Made by a program: the position numbers and the translations under genes. From Lamprobacter modestohalophilus (GTDB lineage: Bacteria > Pseudomonadota > Gammaproteobacteria > Chromatiales > Chromatiaceae): 45,200 nt of DNA. The notes beneath the pieces are model-generated. The model ran no database searches and was not told the origin of the DNA. It saw nothing but the letters and a program-made list of their open reading frames with translations. The stretch spans positions 1 through 45,200 of the forward strand of contig NZ_NRRY01000043.1 of NCBI RefSeq assembly GCF_016583905.1, written 5' to 3'. Shown here piece after piece: positions 16,817 through 26,224 of the stretch. The first letter of the stretch is position 1. Each line of letters starts with the position of its first letter.

Positions 16817-18337
16817 ATGACTCTAATGATGAAACCGCTCTTCGCCACTGCTCTCGTCTTTGTGATGGCGGCGTTCGCCGTCCAGCCGCTGTTTGCGGCC
16901 GAGGCTGGCAGCGATCTTGCCGGTAACGGCGCCCTTTCTGATAGCCCGCTTCTTGAGAGCTCGCTGTCTGATAACTCGCTCTCTGATAACTCGCTCTCTG
17001 AAAGCTCACTTTCGGATGGCCCCAAGGTGCACGAGCGCGTGCTCGACAACGGTCTCAAGGTGCTCGTCAAGCGCGACGCTCGCGCGCCGATCGTGGCCTC
17101 GCAGGTTTGGTACAAGGTGGGCTCGAGCTACGAGCATGGTGGCGTCACGGGCGTCTCGCATGCGCTGGAGCACATGATGTTCAAAGGTACTGAGCGTCTC
17201 GCGCCCGGACAATTCTCGCGCATCATCGCCGAGAACGGTGGCGATGAGAACGCCTTCACGGGTCGCGACTATACCGCCTACTTCCAGACCCTAGCGGCAG
17301 ACCGGCTCGAGGTGGCGTTTGAGCTCGAGGCCGACCGCATGCGCAACCTCGCCTTGCCTGCGGATGAGTTTGCGAAAGAGATCGAGGTGGTCAAAGAGGA
17401 GCGCCGGCTGCGCACCGACGATGACCCAGAAGCGCTCGCCTTCGAGCAATTCAACGCCACCGCCTATGCCGCATCGCCGTATCGCAACCCGATCATCGGC
17501 TGGCAGAGCGATCTCGACGTGATGAACATCGAGACCCTGCGGGATTGGTATCAGATGTGGTACGCGCCGAATAACGCCACACTGGTGGTCGTCGGCGACG
17601 TCGATCCAAGCGAGGTCTTTGCGCTCGCCGAGCAGCATTTCGGGCCGCTTGAGTCGGGGCCGGCCCTGCAACCGCGTCCGCGTGAGGAGCCCTTGCAGCG
17701 CGGTGAGAAGCGGCTTTCGGTCGCGGCCCCCGCGAAGGAGCCTTACCTATTGATGGGTTGGAAGACGCCCGCCCTCGCCGATGCCGAGCAGGGCTGGGAG
17801 CCTTATGCGCTCGAGATGCTGGTGTCGGTGTTGGACGCGGGCGCAAGCTCTCGCTTCAGTCGTGACCTGGTGCGAGGCGACCGGGTCGCCGCCTCAGTGG
17901 GCGCCAGCTACAACGCCTTCAACCGGCTCTCGGGCATGCTGCTGATCGATGGCACGCCGGCTAAAGGCGTTTCGGTCGATGCCCTCGAGGGGGCGATCCT
18001 AGCCCAGTTGGAGCGACTCAAGTCCGAGCTTGTCACCGAGCAGGAACTGGCACGCATCCGCACTCAGCTGATTGCCGGGAAGGTCTACGAGCGCGATAGC
18101 GTGTTCTATCAGGCGATGCTACTCGGGCAGCTGGAGACCGTCGGGCTCGGCTGGGAGTTGGTCGATGAGACCGTTGAACAGCTGTCGGCGGTGACGCCGG
18201 AACAGATTCGGCGTGTTGCTCAGCGCTACTTGATCCAAGAGAACCGAACCGTTGCGCTGTTAGAGCCACAAGCCATGGACGCGGCCGATGCGCCGCCGGC
18301 AACGGCCATGACCGGAGGCGATCGCCATGTTCACTAA
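16817..18337 (+). CDS. M16-family zinc metallopeptidase, catalytic member
   Basis: Exported peptidase of the pitrilysin/mitochondrial-processing-peptidase family. The signal peptide is about residues 5-28 (KPLFATALVFVMAAFAVQPLFA). The inverted zinc motif HxxEH is intact at His115-Ala-Leu-Glu118-His119, and the third ligand lies in EVVKEERR near 190-197. The two M16 domains follow over 506 residues. Between signal peptide and catalytic domain is a serine-rich spacer with an in-frame tandem pentapeptide, LSDNS repeated with variants (about residues 50-67). The start could also be the ATG at 16826, which has GATGGA at better spacing. The next gene overlaps by 11 bp and encodes the non-catalytic partner. 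The substrate is unknown. Confidence 0.92.
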   Translation: MTLMMKPLFATALVFVMAAFAVQPLFAAEAGSDLAGNGALSDSPLLESSLSDNSLSDNSLSESSLSDGPKVHERVLDNGLKVLVKRDARAPIVASQVWYKVGSSYEHGGVTGVSHALEHMMFKGTERLAPGQFSRIIAENGGDENAFTGRDYTAYFQTLAADRLEVAFELEADRMRNLALPADEFAKEIEVVKEERRLRTDDDPEALAFEQFNATAYAASPYRNPIIGWQSDLDVMNIETLRDWYQMWYAPNNATLVVVGDVDPSEVFALAEQHFGPLESGPALQPRPREEPLQRGEKRLSVAAPAKEPYLLMGWKTPALADAEQGWEPYALEMLVSVLDAGASSRFSRDLVRGDRVAASVGASYNAFNRLSGMLLIDGTPAKGVSVDALEGAILAQLERLKSELVTEQELARIRTQLIAGKVYERDSVFYQAMLLGQLETVGLGWELVDETVEQLSAVTPEQIRRVAQRYLIQENRTVALLEPQAMDAADAPPATAMTGGDRHVH

Positions 18338-19868
18338 TCGTATTGGGAAGCGCGTTTATCGCTGTCCGCTGCTTGCGCTGATCGGGCTCGGCGTGGTTTG
18401 GGCACAGGGGGCTCAGGCGGTACCGCAGATCCAGACCTGGGAGACACCGACCGGTGCCGAGGTCCTGTTCGTCGCCACTGACGAGCTGCCGATGGTCGAC
18501 ATTCAGGTCGTGTTCGATGCCGGAAGCGCGCGTGATGGCTCCAAGCCGGGTCTCGCGTCGCAGACGTCGGCCATGCTCACCGAAGGTGCCGGCGGGCTCG
18601 ATGCGGATGCCATTGCGGAGCGCGTCGAGGCGGTTGGCGCGAAGCTCAGTACGGGTACCGACCGCGATACCAGCTCCGCGAGCTTGCGCTCCCTGAGCGA
18701 TGCGGATGCGCTCGAGATCGCAGTGGACACCCTGATTCGGGTCTTGAGCGCGCCGACCTTCGATCCGGGCGAATTCGAGCGCGTGCGTCAGAACCAACTG
18801 ACGGCGCTGCGCCTGGCTGAACAAGATCCGGGCGATGTCGGACGGAAGGCACTCTATCGGGCGATCTTTGGTGATCATCCGTACGCGACCGACCCCAGTG
18901 GCACCCCTGAGGCTGTCGCCGCACTGACCACTGACGATCTGCGGGCGTTTCACGGCCGCTTTTATGGCGCAGGGAACGCGACCATCGCGATGGTCGGGGC
19001 GCTTGACCGAGCCCAGGCTGAGCGCATCGCCGCGCGCATCTCGGCTGAGCTACCCAGCGGGGGGCCACCAGCGCCTTTGCCAGCTGTGTCGGAGCTGGAG
19101 CAGGCCAGCGTTCAACAGATCGAGTTCCCATCGAGTCAGACCCATCTCTACCTTGGCCAGCCTGGGATGCGCCGCGGCGATCCGGACTACTTCGCGCTGT
19201 ATCTCGGCAATCACATCCTCGGCGGCAGCGGCCTGGTCTCGCTGCTGATGGAGGAGGTGCGCGAGAAACGCGGGCTCTCCTACAGCGTTTATAGCTACTT
19301 TCTGCCCCTCGCGCGCAAGGGGCCGCTGATGATGGGGCTGCAGACCCAAAACGCTCAGGCCGATGCGGCACAGGAGGTGCTGTTAGACACCCTGAAGCGC
19401 TTCATTGAGCAAGGGCCGACCGACCAGCAGCTCGAGGCCGCGGTGAAAAACATCACCGGTGGCTTCCCGCTGCGCATCGCTGGCAACAGTAAGATCGTCA
19501 GCTATCTGGCGGTGATCGGGTTCTATGATCTGCCGCTCGATTACCTTGAGGTCTTCCCCGACCGCATCCGTGCCCTGACCACCGAGCAGATCCGCGATGC
19601 CTTCCAGCGCCGTGTCGATCCGTCACGACTCGCACGGGTGGCCGTTGGGGCTGCTGTCGAATCGGTCGAAAACAGTGCGGCTGTTGCACCCCAGCCTGTG
19701 TCACCGACGGCGACTGGGGACGTGGAACAGAATCTGAGCGCGACACAGGATCTGAGCGCGACCCCTGCTCCAGCCCAAGGCGCCGAATCGAGTGCGGGGA
19801 CGAGCACCAGCCCAACGCCAAATGCTACGCCGAGCGACAAGTCAGGTGCCGCGGGTGGCCAGGGCTGA
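18327..19868 (+). CDS. M16-family peptidase-like protein lacking the zinc motif (partner subunit)
   Basis: A 513-residue protein with an N-terminal signal peptide (PLLALIGLGVVWAQGAQA, about residues 14-31) and two M16 folds. The position that carries HxxEH in the catalytic member reads SQTSAMLTEG here, so zinc binding is lost. This is the usual division of labour in bacterial M16 pairs, one catalytic and one structural subunit. The conserved GGSGLVSLLMEEVREKRGLSYSVYS near residue 290 is the R/Y substrate-binding region, intact. The C-terminal about 80 residues are a Ser/Thr/Ala/Pro-rich tail. It overlaps the upstream catalytic gene by 11 bp and rsmD by 1 bp. Confidence 0.9.
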   Translation: MFTNRIGKRVYRCPLLALIGLGVVWAQGAQAVPQIQTWETPTGAEVLFVATDELPMVDIQVVFDAGSARDGSKPGLASQTSAMLTEGAGGLDADAIAERVEAVGAKLSTGTDRDTSSASLRSLSDADALEIAVDTLIRVLSAPTFDPGEFERVRQNQLTALRLAEQDPGDVGRKALYRAIFGDHPYATDPSGTPEAVAALTTDDLRAFHGRFYGAGNATIAMVGALDRAQAERIAARISAELPSGGPPAPLPAVSELEQASVQQIEFPSSQTHLYLGQPGMRRGDPDYFALYLGNHILGGSGLVSLLMEEVREKRGLSYSVYSYFLPLARKGPLMMGLQTQNAQADAAQEVLLDTLKRFIEQGPTDQQLEAAVKNITGGFPLRIAGNSKIVSYLAVIGFYDLPLDYLEVFPDRIRALTTEQIRDAFQRRVDPSRLARVAVGAAVESVENSAAVAPQPVSPTATGDVEQNLSATQDLSATPAPAQGAESSAGTSTSPTPNATPSDKSGAAGGQG

Positions 19869-20482
19869 TGCCGCCGAGAGCTGGGGCTAAGAGCGCTGGG
19901 GCCAAGAGCGCCAGGGCTGAGCCAGGGCGGCTGCGCATCATCGGCGGCTGTTGGCGTGGGCGTCGGCTGCCCGTCGCTTCGCAGCCTGGGCTACGCCCGA
20001 CCATGGATCGGGTGCGCGAAACCCTCTTCAACTGGCTGACGCCAACCATCGAAGGCAGTCGCTGTCTTGATTGCTTTGCCGGCAGCGGCGCTCTCGGTCT
20101 CGAAGCGGCGTCGCGGGGCGCCGCGACGGTCGTCCAGCTCGAGCGCAGTCCAGCGGTGGCGCGCAGGCTGCAGGCCAACGCCGACGAGCTGGGTGCCCGT
20201 CAGTTGAGGGTCTATTGTGCTGATGCTCTGGAATGGCTGGCGACATCGTCGCCGGTTGCGTTTGATGTCTGCTTCTTGGACCCCCCCTTTGCCGCTGATC
20301 TCTTGGCGCCGACCCTGCGGCGGCTGGCTCAGGACGGCTGGCTGGCTGCTGGCGCGTTGGTCTATGTCGAGACCGATCAGGCCACGCCATTGCCTGATCT
20401 ACCCGCCGATTGGCGTTGGCTGCGCGACAAACGCGCCGGGCAGGTGCGCTATGCGCTGGCAGAAGCTGGCGCTAATCCCTAA
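19868..20482 (+). CDS. rsmD: 16S rRNA (guanine(966)-N(2))-methyltransferase RsmD
   Basis: Methylates G966 of 16S rRNA on the assembled 30S subunit using S-adenosylmethionine. Seen in the 204-residue protein: RIIGGCWRGRRL near the start, RPTMDRVRETLFNWL, the SAM motif I LDCFAGSGALGLEAASRGA, and the catalytic motif DPPF for exocyclic-amine methylation. The first about 18 residues are a low-complexity Ala/Gly/Lys repeat (AGAKSAGAKSARA) encoded by imperfect 15-base units and absent from typical RsmD; the true domain begins at about residue 20. The ATG overlaps the stop of the M16-like gene. coaD follows, the usual gammaproteobacterial order. Confidence 0.94.
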   Translation: MPPRAGAKSAGAKSARAEPGRLRIIGGCWRGRRLPVASQPGLRPTMDRVRETLFNWLTPTIEGSRCLDCFAGSGALGLEAASRGAATVVQLERSPAVARRLQANADELGARQLRVYCADALEWLATSSPVAFDVCFLDPPFAADLLAPTLRRLAQDGWLAAGALVYVETDQATPLPDLPADWRWLRDKRAGQVRYALAEAGANP

Positions 20483-20627
20483 ACCGCTCACTCATCGTGT
20501 CGCTTTGGGCTGACGCGGACCCTGCCGGAGGGGGTTGCTGCCAGGCGAGCGGTGGCGAAGGCGCGTTGGCTGGCGCGGACTCTGCTATCCTCCGCGCCAG
20601 TGGAAACCTCGAGTAGGGGCGTGTGGC

Positions 20628-21104
20628 TTGCGAAGTGTCGTCTATCCGGGATCGTTTGACCCCATCACCAACGGTCACAGTGATCTGATCGACCGTGCGT
20701 CCCGGCTGTTCGATCGGGTAGTGGTCGCGGTGGCGCGGGACAGTGCAAAGGACCCCACCTTCTCGGCGGACGAGCGGGTTGAGCTCGCGCGATCGGTGTG
20801 TGAGCGGATGAGCAACGTCGAGGTCGTGCCCTTCTCGGGTCTGCTGGTCGACTTTGCCCATGCCGCGCAGGTTCATGTCATCATGCGCGGTCTGCGTGCG
20901 GTGTCTGACTTTGAGTACGAGTTTCAACTCGCTGGGATGAACCGACGTATGGCGCCGGATATCGAGACCCTGTTTCTGACCCCCGCCGAGCAATATGCCT
21001 ATATCTCGTCGTCGCTGGTCAAACAGATCGCTCGGTTGGGTGGCGATGTTTCGGCGTTCGTTGCACCGAGCGTGCATGCTGCATTGCGGCAGCGGTTTGG
21101 ATAA
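20628..21104 (+). CDS. coaD: Pantetheine-phosphate adenylyltransferase CoaD
   Basis: Fourth step of coenzyme A synthesis: transfers AMP from ATP to 4'-phosphopantetheine. I place the start at the TTG at 20628, giving [17 protein letters not shown] and 158 residues, the normal CoaD length, with AGGGG about 9 bases upstream. The longer frame from 20535 adds 31 residues that resemble nothing. The nucleotidyltransferase motif is [13 protein letters not shown] (the TxGH signature). The second conserved element [20 protein letters not shown], near residue 127, contains the ISSS-x-VK motif. The gene is probably co-transcribed with rsmD. Confidence 0.95.
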   Translation: MRSVVYPGSFDPITNGHSDLIDRASRLFDRVVVAVARDSAKDPTFSADERVELARSVCERMSNVEVVPFSGLLVDFAHAAQVHVIMRGLRAVSDFEYEFQLAGMNRRMAPDIETLFLTPAEQYAYISSSLVKQIARLGGDVSAFVAPSVHAALRQRFG

Positions 21105-21171
21105 ACTTTGCGCCATCCCAATGTCGCCGGCGAGTGGACGCTGATAGTCTCGACCATGTCCATGCTGTTGA

Positions 21172-21522
<351 letters not shown>

Positions 21523-21549
21523 TCCTGGCCCGATGACTCGGTCTCTCGC

Positions 21550-21573
21550 GGCCCCCTCTGGGGGCCTTTTTTT
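21550..21573 (+). terminator. Intrinsic terminator after the ferredoxin gene
   Basis: GGCCCCC-TCT-GGGGGCC (21550-21566) is followed by seven T residues (21567-21573), a textbook Rho-independent terminator 27 bp after the ferredoxin stop. It lies inside the open frame that could be read as an N-terminal extension of the next gene and argues against that longer start. Confidence 0.93.
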
Positions 21574-21577
21574 GCTG

Positions 21578-23338
21578 GTGGCTCGGCGGCTGCGGCTGTT
21601 GATGCTGCTGTTTGCCAGTCTGTTGACTCCCGTCTCGGGGATGGCCGAAGGGCGCTCTGGGGACGGCGCGTCGCTCGACACTCAGGCATCGCTAACCCAG
21701 GTATCGCCACATCCGCCGGCGATGGCGGTTGCCGCAGCGCATCCGGCAGCCACGGATGCTGGTATTGCGATCATGGCAGCAGGCGGCAATGCCTTTGATG
21801 CAGCGGTCGCGGTGAGTGCGGTCCTCGCCGTGGTTGAGCCTTACAGCTCTGGCATCGGCGGCGGCGGCTTCTGGCTGCTGCACCAAGCGGGTAACGGCCG
21901 GGACCTGATGATCGACGGGCGCGAGCGCGCACCCTTGGCCGCTCATCGCGACCTCTATCTGGACGCGTCTGGGGAGCTGATGGCGGGGGCTTCGCTGAAT
22001 GGGCCGTTGGCGGCGGGTATCCCCGGTGAGCCGGCGGCGCTGGTCCATATCGCGGAGCATTACGGCCGGCTTCCACTGGCCAAGAGCTTGGCGCCGGCGA
22101 TTCGCCTCGCGCGCGAAGGCTTCCCGGTCGATGCGATCTATCGCCGCATGGCCGCTTGGCGGCTGGACGTACTGCTCGCGTCGCCGGCTGCGGCAGCGCA
22201 GTTTCTCGATGACGGTGAGGTTCCCGAGCTCGGCGCCATGATCCGCCAGCCCGATCTGGCGCTAGTGCTCGAGGCGATTGCAGCTCAGGGGCGTGCCGGT
22301 TTCTACGCAGGCCCGGTCGCTCAGGCGCTGGTTGAGGGCGTCCGCGCCGCTGGCGGCATCTGGAGCTTGGAGGATCTGTCCAGTTATCAGGTGGTCGAGC
22401 GCGATCCGATCGTCGGGCGCTATCAGGGCTGGGAGATCGTCAGCGCTGCGCCACCCTCGTCAGGCGGTGTTGCGCTGGTGCAGATGCTCGGCATGCTCGA
22501 GGCACTGGAGGCGCGGCTTGGGCCTGCGTCGAGCGCTGCCGATCGGGTGCATCGCCTGGTCGAGGTGATGCGACGCGCTTATCGGGATCGCGCGCTCTAT
22601 CTTGGTGACCCGGATCAGGTCGAGGTGCCGGTCGAGCGTCTGACGCATCCTTTCTATGCTGCTGGTCTGGCACGTGGGATCGATCCGACACAGGCCAGCC
22701 CAAGCCTACCGTTGGCCACCGGACCAGAAGGTCCGGATACCACCCATTTCTCGATCCTTGATGCCGAGGGCAACCGGGTCGCGGCGACCCTCAGCATCAA
22801 TTACCCGTTTGGCTCTGGATTTGTGCCGCCTGCGACAGGGGTGTTGCTGAACGATGAGATGGACGACTTCTCGTCCCAGCCGGGGGTGCCCAATGCCTAT
22901 GGCCTGGTTGGCGGAGAGGCCAACGCGATCGCGCCTGGGAAGCGCATGCTGTCGAGCATGAGCCCGACCTTTGCCACCTCTGAGGATGCGGTGGTGATCC
23001 TGGGCACGCCGGGGGGGAGCCGCATCATCACCATGGTGCTGCACGGCATCCTTGCTGCGATCGAAGGCGGTGATCCGCGGGACTGGGTTGCGGCACCGCG
23101 ATTCCATCACCAATACCTACCGGATGAGATCCTATTCGAGGCCGATGCGCTCGAGGCAGCGACCCAATCTGAGCTGATCGACAGGGGGCATCGCTTGGCG
23201 CCCGCGGCCGATGACTTCGGCAACATGCAGCTGATTGTCTGGGATCGCGCCGCTGGCACGGTGGAGGCGGCGAGCGATCCGCGCGGTATCGGCTCGGCCG
23301 AGGTCCGCGTGCAACAGGGCAGTGCGGGAACGCCATAA
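21578..23338 (+). CDS. ggt: Gamma-glutamyltransferase (glutathione hydrolase), exported
   Basis: Autoprocessing N-terminal-nucleophile hydrolase that cleaves the gamma-glutamyl bond of glutathione in the periplasm. I choose the GTG at 21578 (MARRLRLLMLLFASLL, a signal peptide) because the ATG at 21533 would require translating through a strong terminator; ATG at 21602 is another option. The order of motifs is normal: HPAATDAGIAIMAAGGNAFDAAVAVSA, SSGIGGGGFWLL, RERAP, and the cleavage site DTTHFSILD with nucleophile Thr388. The small-subunit loop follows as INYPFGSGFVPPATGVLLNDEMDDF, with SSMSPTF and GTPGGSRI near the end. Length is 586 residues, normal for the family. Confidence 0.93.
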   Translation: MARRLRLLMLLFASLLTPVSGMAEGRSGDGASLDTQASLTQVSPHPPAMAVAAAHPAATDAGIAIMAAGGNAFDAAVAVSAVLAVVEPYSSGIGGGGFWLLHQAGNGRDLMIDGRERAPLAAHRDLYLDASGELMAGASLNGPLAAGIPGEPAALVHIAEHYGRLPLAKSLAPAIRLAREGFPVDAIYRRMAAWRLDVLLASPAAAAQFLDDGEVPELGAMIRQPDLALVLEAIAAQGRAGFYAGPVAQALVEGVRAAGGIWSLEDLSSYQVVERDPIVGRYQGWEIVSAAPPSSGGVALVQMLGMLEALEARLGPASSAADRVHRLVEVMRRAYRDRALYLGDPDQVEVPVERLTHPFYAAGLARGIDPTQASPSLPLATGPEGPDTTHFSILDAEGNRVAATLSINYPFGSGFVPPATGVLLNDEMDDFSSQPGVPNAYGLVGGEANAIAPGKRMLSSMSPTFATSEDAVVILGTPGGSRIITMVLHGILAAIEGGDPRDWVAAPRFHHQYLPDEILFEADALEAATQSELIDRGHRLAPAADDFGNMQLIVWDRAAGTVEAASDPRGIGSAEVRVQQGSAGTP

Positions 23339-23522
23339 GCGTGCTGTCTGAGGCTATCGGGGCGGATCTTTACGGTATGGTTTGATGGCGTCGGCTTCAT
23401 CGAGGGGGCGAGAGGCGATGGGCTTGGTGTCAAACGAGGCGGTTGATGAATCCCCAGGCCGCTTTCTGGTGGCTTAGGTATGGTTTGCAGCATTCGTCCC
23501 ATATCGCCCGAGGATGCTTTCC

Positions 23523-23960
23523 GTGCCATCGAACTACGAAACCTTCTTCAATGCCGAGCGCTTTGCCCTGATCGGCCACAGTGCCTCCAAGCCGTTCCCA
23601 ATCCTGAGCTACAAGGGGCTGAAGCGACTTGGCAAGACGGTGTATCCGGTTGATGTGAGTGCCGAGCGCATCGACGGTGATCAGGCCTATGCGTCGCTGG
23701 ATGCGCTGCCGCAAACGCCCGAGGCGGTGATCATCGAGGTGCCAAAGCAAGAGACGCGCGATTGGATCGCGCGTGCAGCCGAGATTGGCGTCTCGGATGT
23801 CTGGGTCCACATGGCGCATGAGACGCCGGAGGCGGTAGCGCTTGCGGCCGAGAAGGGGATCAATCTGCGCACCGGCACCTGCGCGGTGATGTATCTGAAG
23901 CCGGGCCTGTCGTACCACAGCATTCATCAGGCGATCATGAAGCTGCTGGGTAAATACTGA
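23523..23960 (+). CDS. CoA-binding domain protein (YccU-like)
   Basis: Small cytoplasmic protein of the CoA-binding Rossmann family; function not established in general. Seen: FALIGHSASKPFPILSYKGLKRLGKTVYPVDVSAERIDG (the nucleotide-binding first half), EAVIIEVPKQETRDWIARAAEIGVSDVWVHMAHETPEAVALAAEKGINLRTGTCAVMYL in the middle and the short C-terminal helix. About 145 residues, as in YccU. GTG at 23523 has GAGG 9 bases upstream. The ATG at 23514 adds three residues but has that same GAGG touching it, too close to be used. It converges on smpB with 3 bp between the stops. It stands alone, 184 bp after ggt. Confidence 0.88.
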   Translation: MPSNYETFFNAERFALIGHSASKPFPILSYKGLKRLGKTVYPVDVSAERIDGDQAYASLDALPQTPEAVIIEVPKQETRDWIARAAEIGVSDVWVHMAHETPEAVALAAEKGINLRTGTCAVMYLKPGLSYHSIHQAIMKLLGKY

Positions 23961-23963
23961 TTT

Positions 23964-24443
23964 TTAGTTACGTTTGAAGATCCGCTCCTTCTCACGCTGC
24001 CAGTCGCGGTCTTTCTCGTCGGCGCGCTTGTCATGGAGCTTTTTCCCTTTGGCGAGTCCGATCTCGAGCTTGGCGCGGCCGCGCTGCCAGTACATGGCCA
24101 GCGGGACCAGGGTGTAGCCGGCGCGCTCGGTCTGGCCGATCAGACGGCTGAGTTCGGTGCGCTTGAGCAAGAGCTTGCGGGTCCGCGTTGGGTCTGGGTC
24201 GACGTGAGTCGAGGCGGAGGGGAGCGGCGAGAGATGACAGCCGATCAAAAAGCCCTCACCATGCAGGATCTTGACGTAGGCTTCTTTGAGCTGGACGCGC
24301 CCGGCGCGCATGCTCTTGACCTCCCAGCCTTCGAGCACGAGCCCGGCCTCGAGACGTTGCTCGATGTGATACTCATGCTTGGCCTTCTTGTTCAGCGCAA
24401 TGGTGCTGCTGGGGGTGCCGGGTTTCTTTTTGCCTTTTGCCAT
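23964..24443 (-). CDS. smpB: SsrA (tmRNA)-binding protein SmpB
   Basis: Binds tmRNA and brings it to stalled ribosomes for trans-translation. The 159-residue protein shows the SmpB signature throughout: [65 protein letters not shown] and [30 protein letters not shown]. The C-terminal basic tail [13 protein letters not shown] is the part that enters the mRNA channel. No tmRNA gene is visible in this window. It is transcribed as a single gene, divergent from tpiA. Confidence 0.97.
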   Translation of the reverse strand: MAKGKKKPGTPSSTIALNKKAKHEYHIEQRLEAGLVLEGWEVKSMRAGRVQLKEAYVKILHGEGFLIGCHLSPLPSASTHVDPDPTRTRKLLLKRTELSRLIGQTERAGYTLVPLAMYWQRGRAKLEIGLAKGKKLHDKRADEKDRDWQREKERIFKRN

Positions 24444-24556
24444 AGCGACAGTCTAAGCCACAGGCCAACGGGACGGAAGCATCTTTCTCGCATGCTGGCT
24501 TGCATGAGTGGATGTAGGCCGCTAAGATGATCGGCTCTTTTCTTCGGGAGACAGTC

Positions 24557-25318
24557 ATGCGTCAGCCCCTGATCGCGGGTAACTGGAAGATGAATGGCAG
24601 CAAGGCCGAAACGGTCGAGCTGTTGAACGGCATCAAGGCCGGCATTGGCGAGGTCACGGCCTCCGAAGTCGCCGTCTGTCCGCCGTTTCCCTACCTGTAT
24701 TTGGCCGAGGATATGCTCAAAGGCACCGCGATCCGCTACGGCTCGCAAGACTGCTCGCGAGAGGAATCCGGTGCCTTTACTGGACAGGTCTCGGCGGCGA
24801 TGCTGCAGGACTTTGGCTGCACCTACGCCATCCTTGGCCATTCGGAGCGCCGCCTCTTCAACGCAGAAACCGATGCGATCATCGCTCGCAAGTATGCTGT
24901 TGTGGTGTCCCACGGGCTGACGCCGATCCTCTGTGTCGGCGAGACCCTCGAGGAGCGCGAGCAGGGCAAGACTGAAGAGGTCGTCGCCCGTCATCTCGAT
25001 GCGGTGCTCGAATCCGCTGGCGCCGAGGCCCTGGCCAAGGGTGTGATCGCCTATGAGCCAGTCTGGGCGATCGGCACTGGGGTGACGGCGACTCCAGAAC
25101 AGGCGCAAGAGGTGCATGCCTTTCTGCGCGAAAGGATCGCCAAGAAGAGCGCTGAGGTGGCGGCCGGTGTGCGCATCCTTTACGGCGGCAGCATGAAGCC
25201 CGGAAATGCCCTGGAGCTGATGGCACAGGCCGATATCGACGGCGGTCTCATCGGCGGTGCGGCGCTCAAGGCAGCTGATTTCCTAGCGATCTGTAAGGCC
25301 GGCGACGCTAACGTCTAA
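24557..25318 (+). CDS. tpiA: Triose-phosphate isomerase
   Basis: Interconverts dihydroxyacetone phosphate and glyceraldehyde 3-phosphate in glycolysis, gluconeogenesis and the Calvin cycle. The start at 24557 gives [14 protein letters not shown], with GGGAG 6 bases upstream. The frame from 24527 adds ten residues and puts that ribosome-binding site inside the gene. Catalytic residues are present: Lys in AGNWKMN, His in ILGHSERR and Glu in [11 protein letters not shown]. The phosphate-binding end is [15 protein letters not shown] and GGLIGGAAL. Length 253 is typical. secG follows 50 bp later, as in many gammaproteobacteria. Confidence 0.97.
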   Translation: MRQPLIAGNWKMNGSKAETVELLNGIKAGIGEVTASEVAVCPPFPYLYLAEDMLKGTAIRYGSQDCSREESGAFTGQVSAAMLQDFGCTYAILGHSERRLFNAETDAIIARKYAVVVSHGLTPILCVGETLEEREQGKTEEVVARHLDAVLESAGAEALAKGVIAYEPVWAIGTGVTATPEQAQEVHAFLRERIAKKSAEVAAGVRILYGGSMKPGNALELMAQADIDGGLIGGAALKAADFLAICKAGDANV

Positions 25319-25368
25319 CTGACAGCCGGCGTGGCCCCGCAGGGTCACGCGGCAGACCGAGACACCCA

Positions 25369-25872
25369 ATGCAGCTCATTCTGACCGTCCTCCATCTGGT
25401 TCTCGCGATCGGCCTGATCGCGCTCGTGCTGCTCCAGCACGGCAAGGGTGCCGATGCCGGTGCCGCCTTTGGTAGTGGTGCCTCGTCGACGGTCTTTGGC
25501 GCCCAGGGCTCCGGCTCATTCTTGTCGAGATCGACCGCGATCATCGCGACGCTGTTCTTTGTGACCAGTATCGCGCTTGCCTACTTCGCTGCCCGGGTCG
25601 GTGAGCCAGGCGGCTTGATGGAAGGCATCGATGTGTCAGTGCCGGTCGCCCCGGCTCGGGATTCGGGGGATGTTCCTGCGGCCGGCGCGGCTGAGAGTGG
25701 AGAACTCCCCTCAGTGCCCGGTATGCCCGCAAGTGATGATGCGCCGGGCGCTGGCAGCGATCTACCGCCACCAGCGGTTGATCAAGCTACAACGAGTGAT
25801 GGCGCCTCGGCGCCGCCCTCGTCGGCAGGTTCGGCCTCGGGTGGCGATCTTCCGCCCGCTGTGGATGAGTAA
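25369..25872 (+). CDS. secG: Protein-export membrane protein SecG
   Basis: Auxiliary subunit of the SecYEG translocon. The first about 75 residues are canonical SecG: helix one ([21 protein letters not shown]), the conserved cytoplasmic [33 protein letters not shown] loop, and helix two ([18 protein letters not shown]). The remaining about 90 residues are a Gly/Pro/Ala/Ser/Asp-rich tail with no fold visible. The protein (167 residues) is thus longer than the 110-residue E. coli one, a feature of many high-GC relatives. Position after tpiA and before tRNA-Leu and nuo is conserved synteny. Confidence 0.95.
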   Translation: MQLILTVLHLVLAIGLIALVLLQHGKGADAGAAFGSGASSTVFGAQGSGSFLSRSTAIIATLFFVTSIALAYFAARVGEPGGLMEGIDVSVPVAPARDSGDVPAAGAAESGELPSVPGMPASDDAPGAGSDLPPPAVDQATTSDGASAPPSSAGSASGGDLPPAVDE

Positions 25873-25965
25873 GTCTCGCGAACTACCCGAGCGAGCATTC
25901 TGAAGAGAGTGAGGATGATGGCAGCGACAGTCTGATCGAGCATGTGAATGCTCTGACCAGCGACA

Positions 25966-25997
25966 GCTTTAGCGGGATTATGACCCCACCGCTAAGC
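25966..25997 (+). terminator. Hairpin between secG and tRNA-Leu
   Basis: GCTTTAGCGG (25966-25975) can pair with CCGCTAAGC (25989-25997) with one bulged base and a 13-base loop. It lies 94 bp after the secG stop and 30 bp before the tRNA. No T-run follows, so this is only a candidate terminator. Confidence 0.3.
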
Positions 25998-26027
25998 TGG
26001 AAAACCTGCAATAATACTGTTCAACTT

Positions 26028-26112
26028 GCCGACGTGGTGGAATTGGTAGACACGCTGTCTTGAGGGGGCAGTGGCGCAAGCCGTGCCGGTTCGAGTCCGG
26101 CCGTCGGCACCA
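26028..26112 (+). tRNA. tRNA-Leu (anticodon GAG)
   Basis: An 85-base class II tRNA including the encoded CCA end (26110-26112). Acceptor stem GCCGACG (26028-26034) pairs with CGTCGGC (26102-26108); the discriminator is A. The anticodon loop TTGAGGG carries GAG, reading CTC/CTT leucine codons. The long variable arm GTGGCGCAAGCCGTG region and the T loop GGTTCGAGTCC are present. It lies between secG and nuoA, as in many gammaproteobacteria, with a terminator directly after it. Confidence 0.96.
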
Positions 26113-26119
26113 ATATGAT

Positions 26120-26153
26120 AAGGCGGTACCCGCAAGCGGGACCGCCTTTTGTT
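26120..26153 (+). terminator. Intrinsic terminator after tRNA-Leu
   Basis: GGCGG-TA-CCCGC, loop AA, GCGGG-A-CCGCC form a long stem (26122-26146) flanked by AA and a TTTTGTTT run. It sits 8 bases after the tRNA CCA end and separates tRNA transcription from the nuo operon. Confidence 0.88.
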
Positions 26154-26224
26154 TCGCTAGGCGCTGGTTTCTCCAGGCCGCCTCTAAGCTATTGAATCTC
26201 ATCGTATTGCCCAATGTCTTATAC

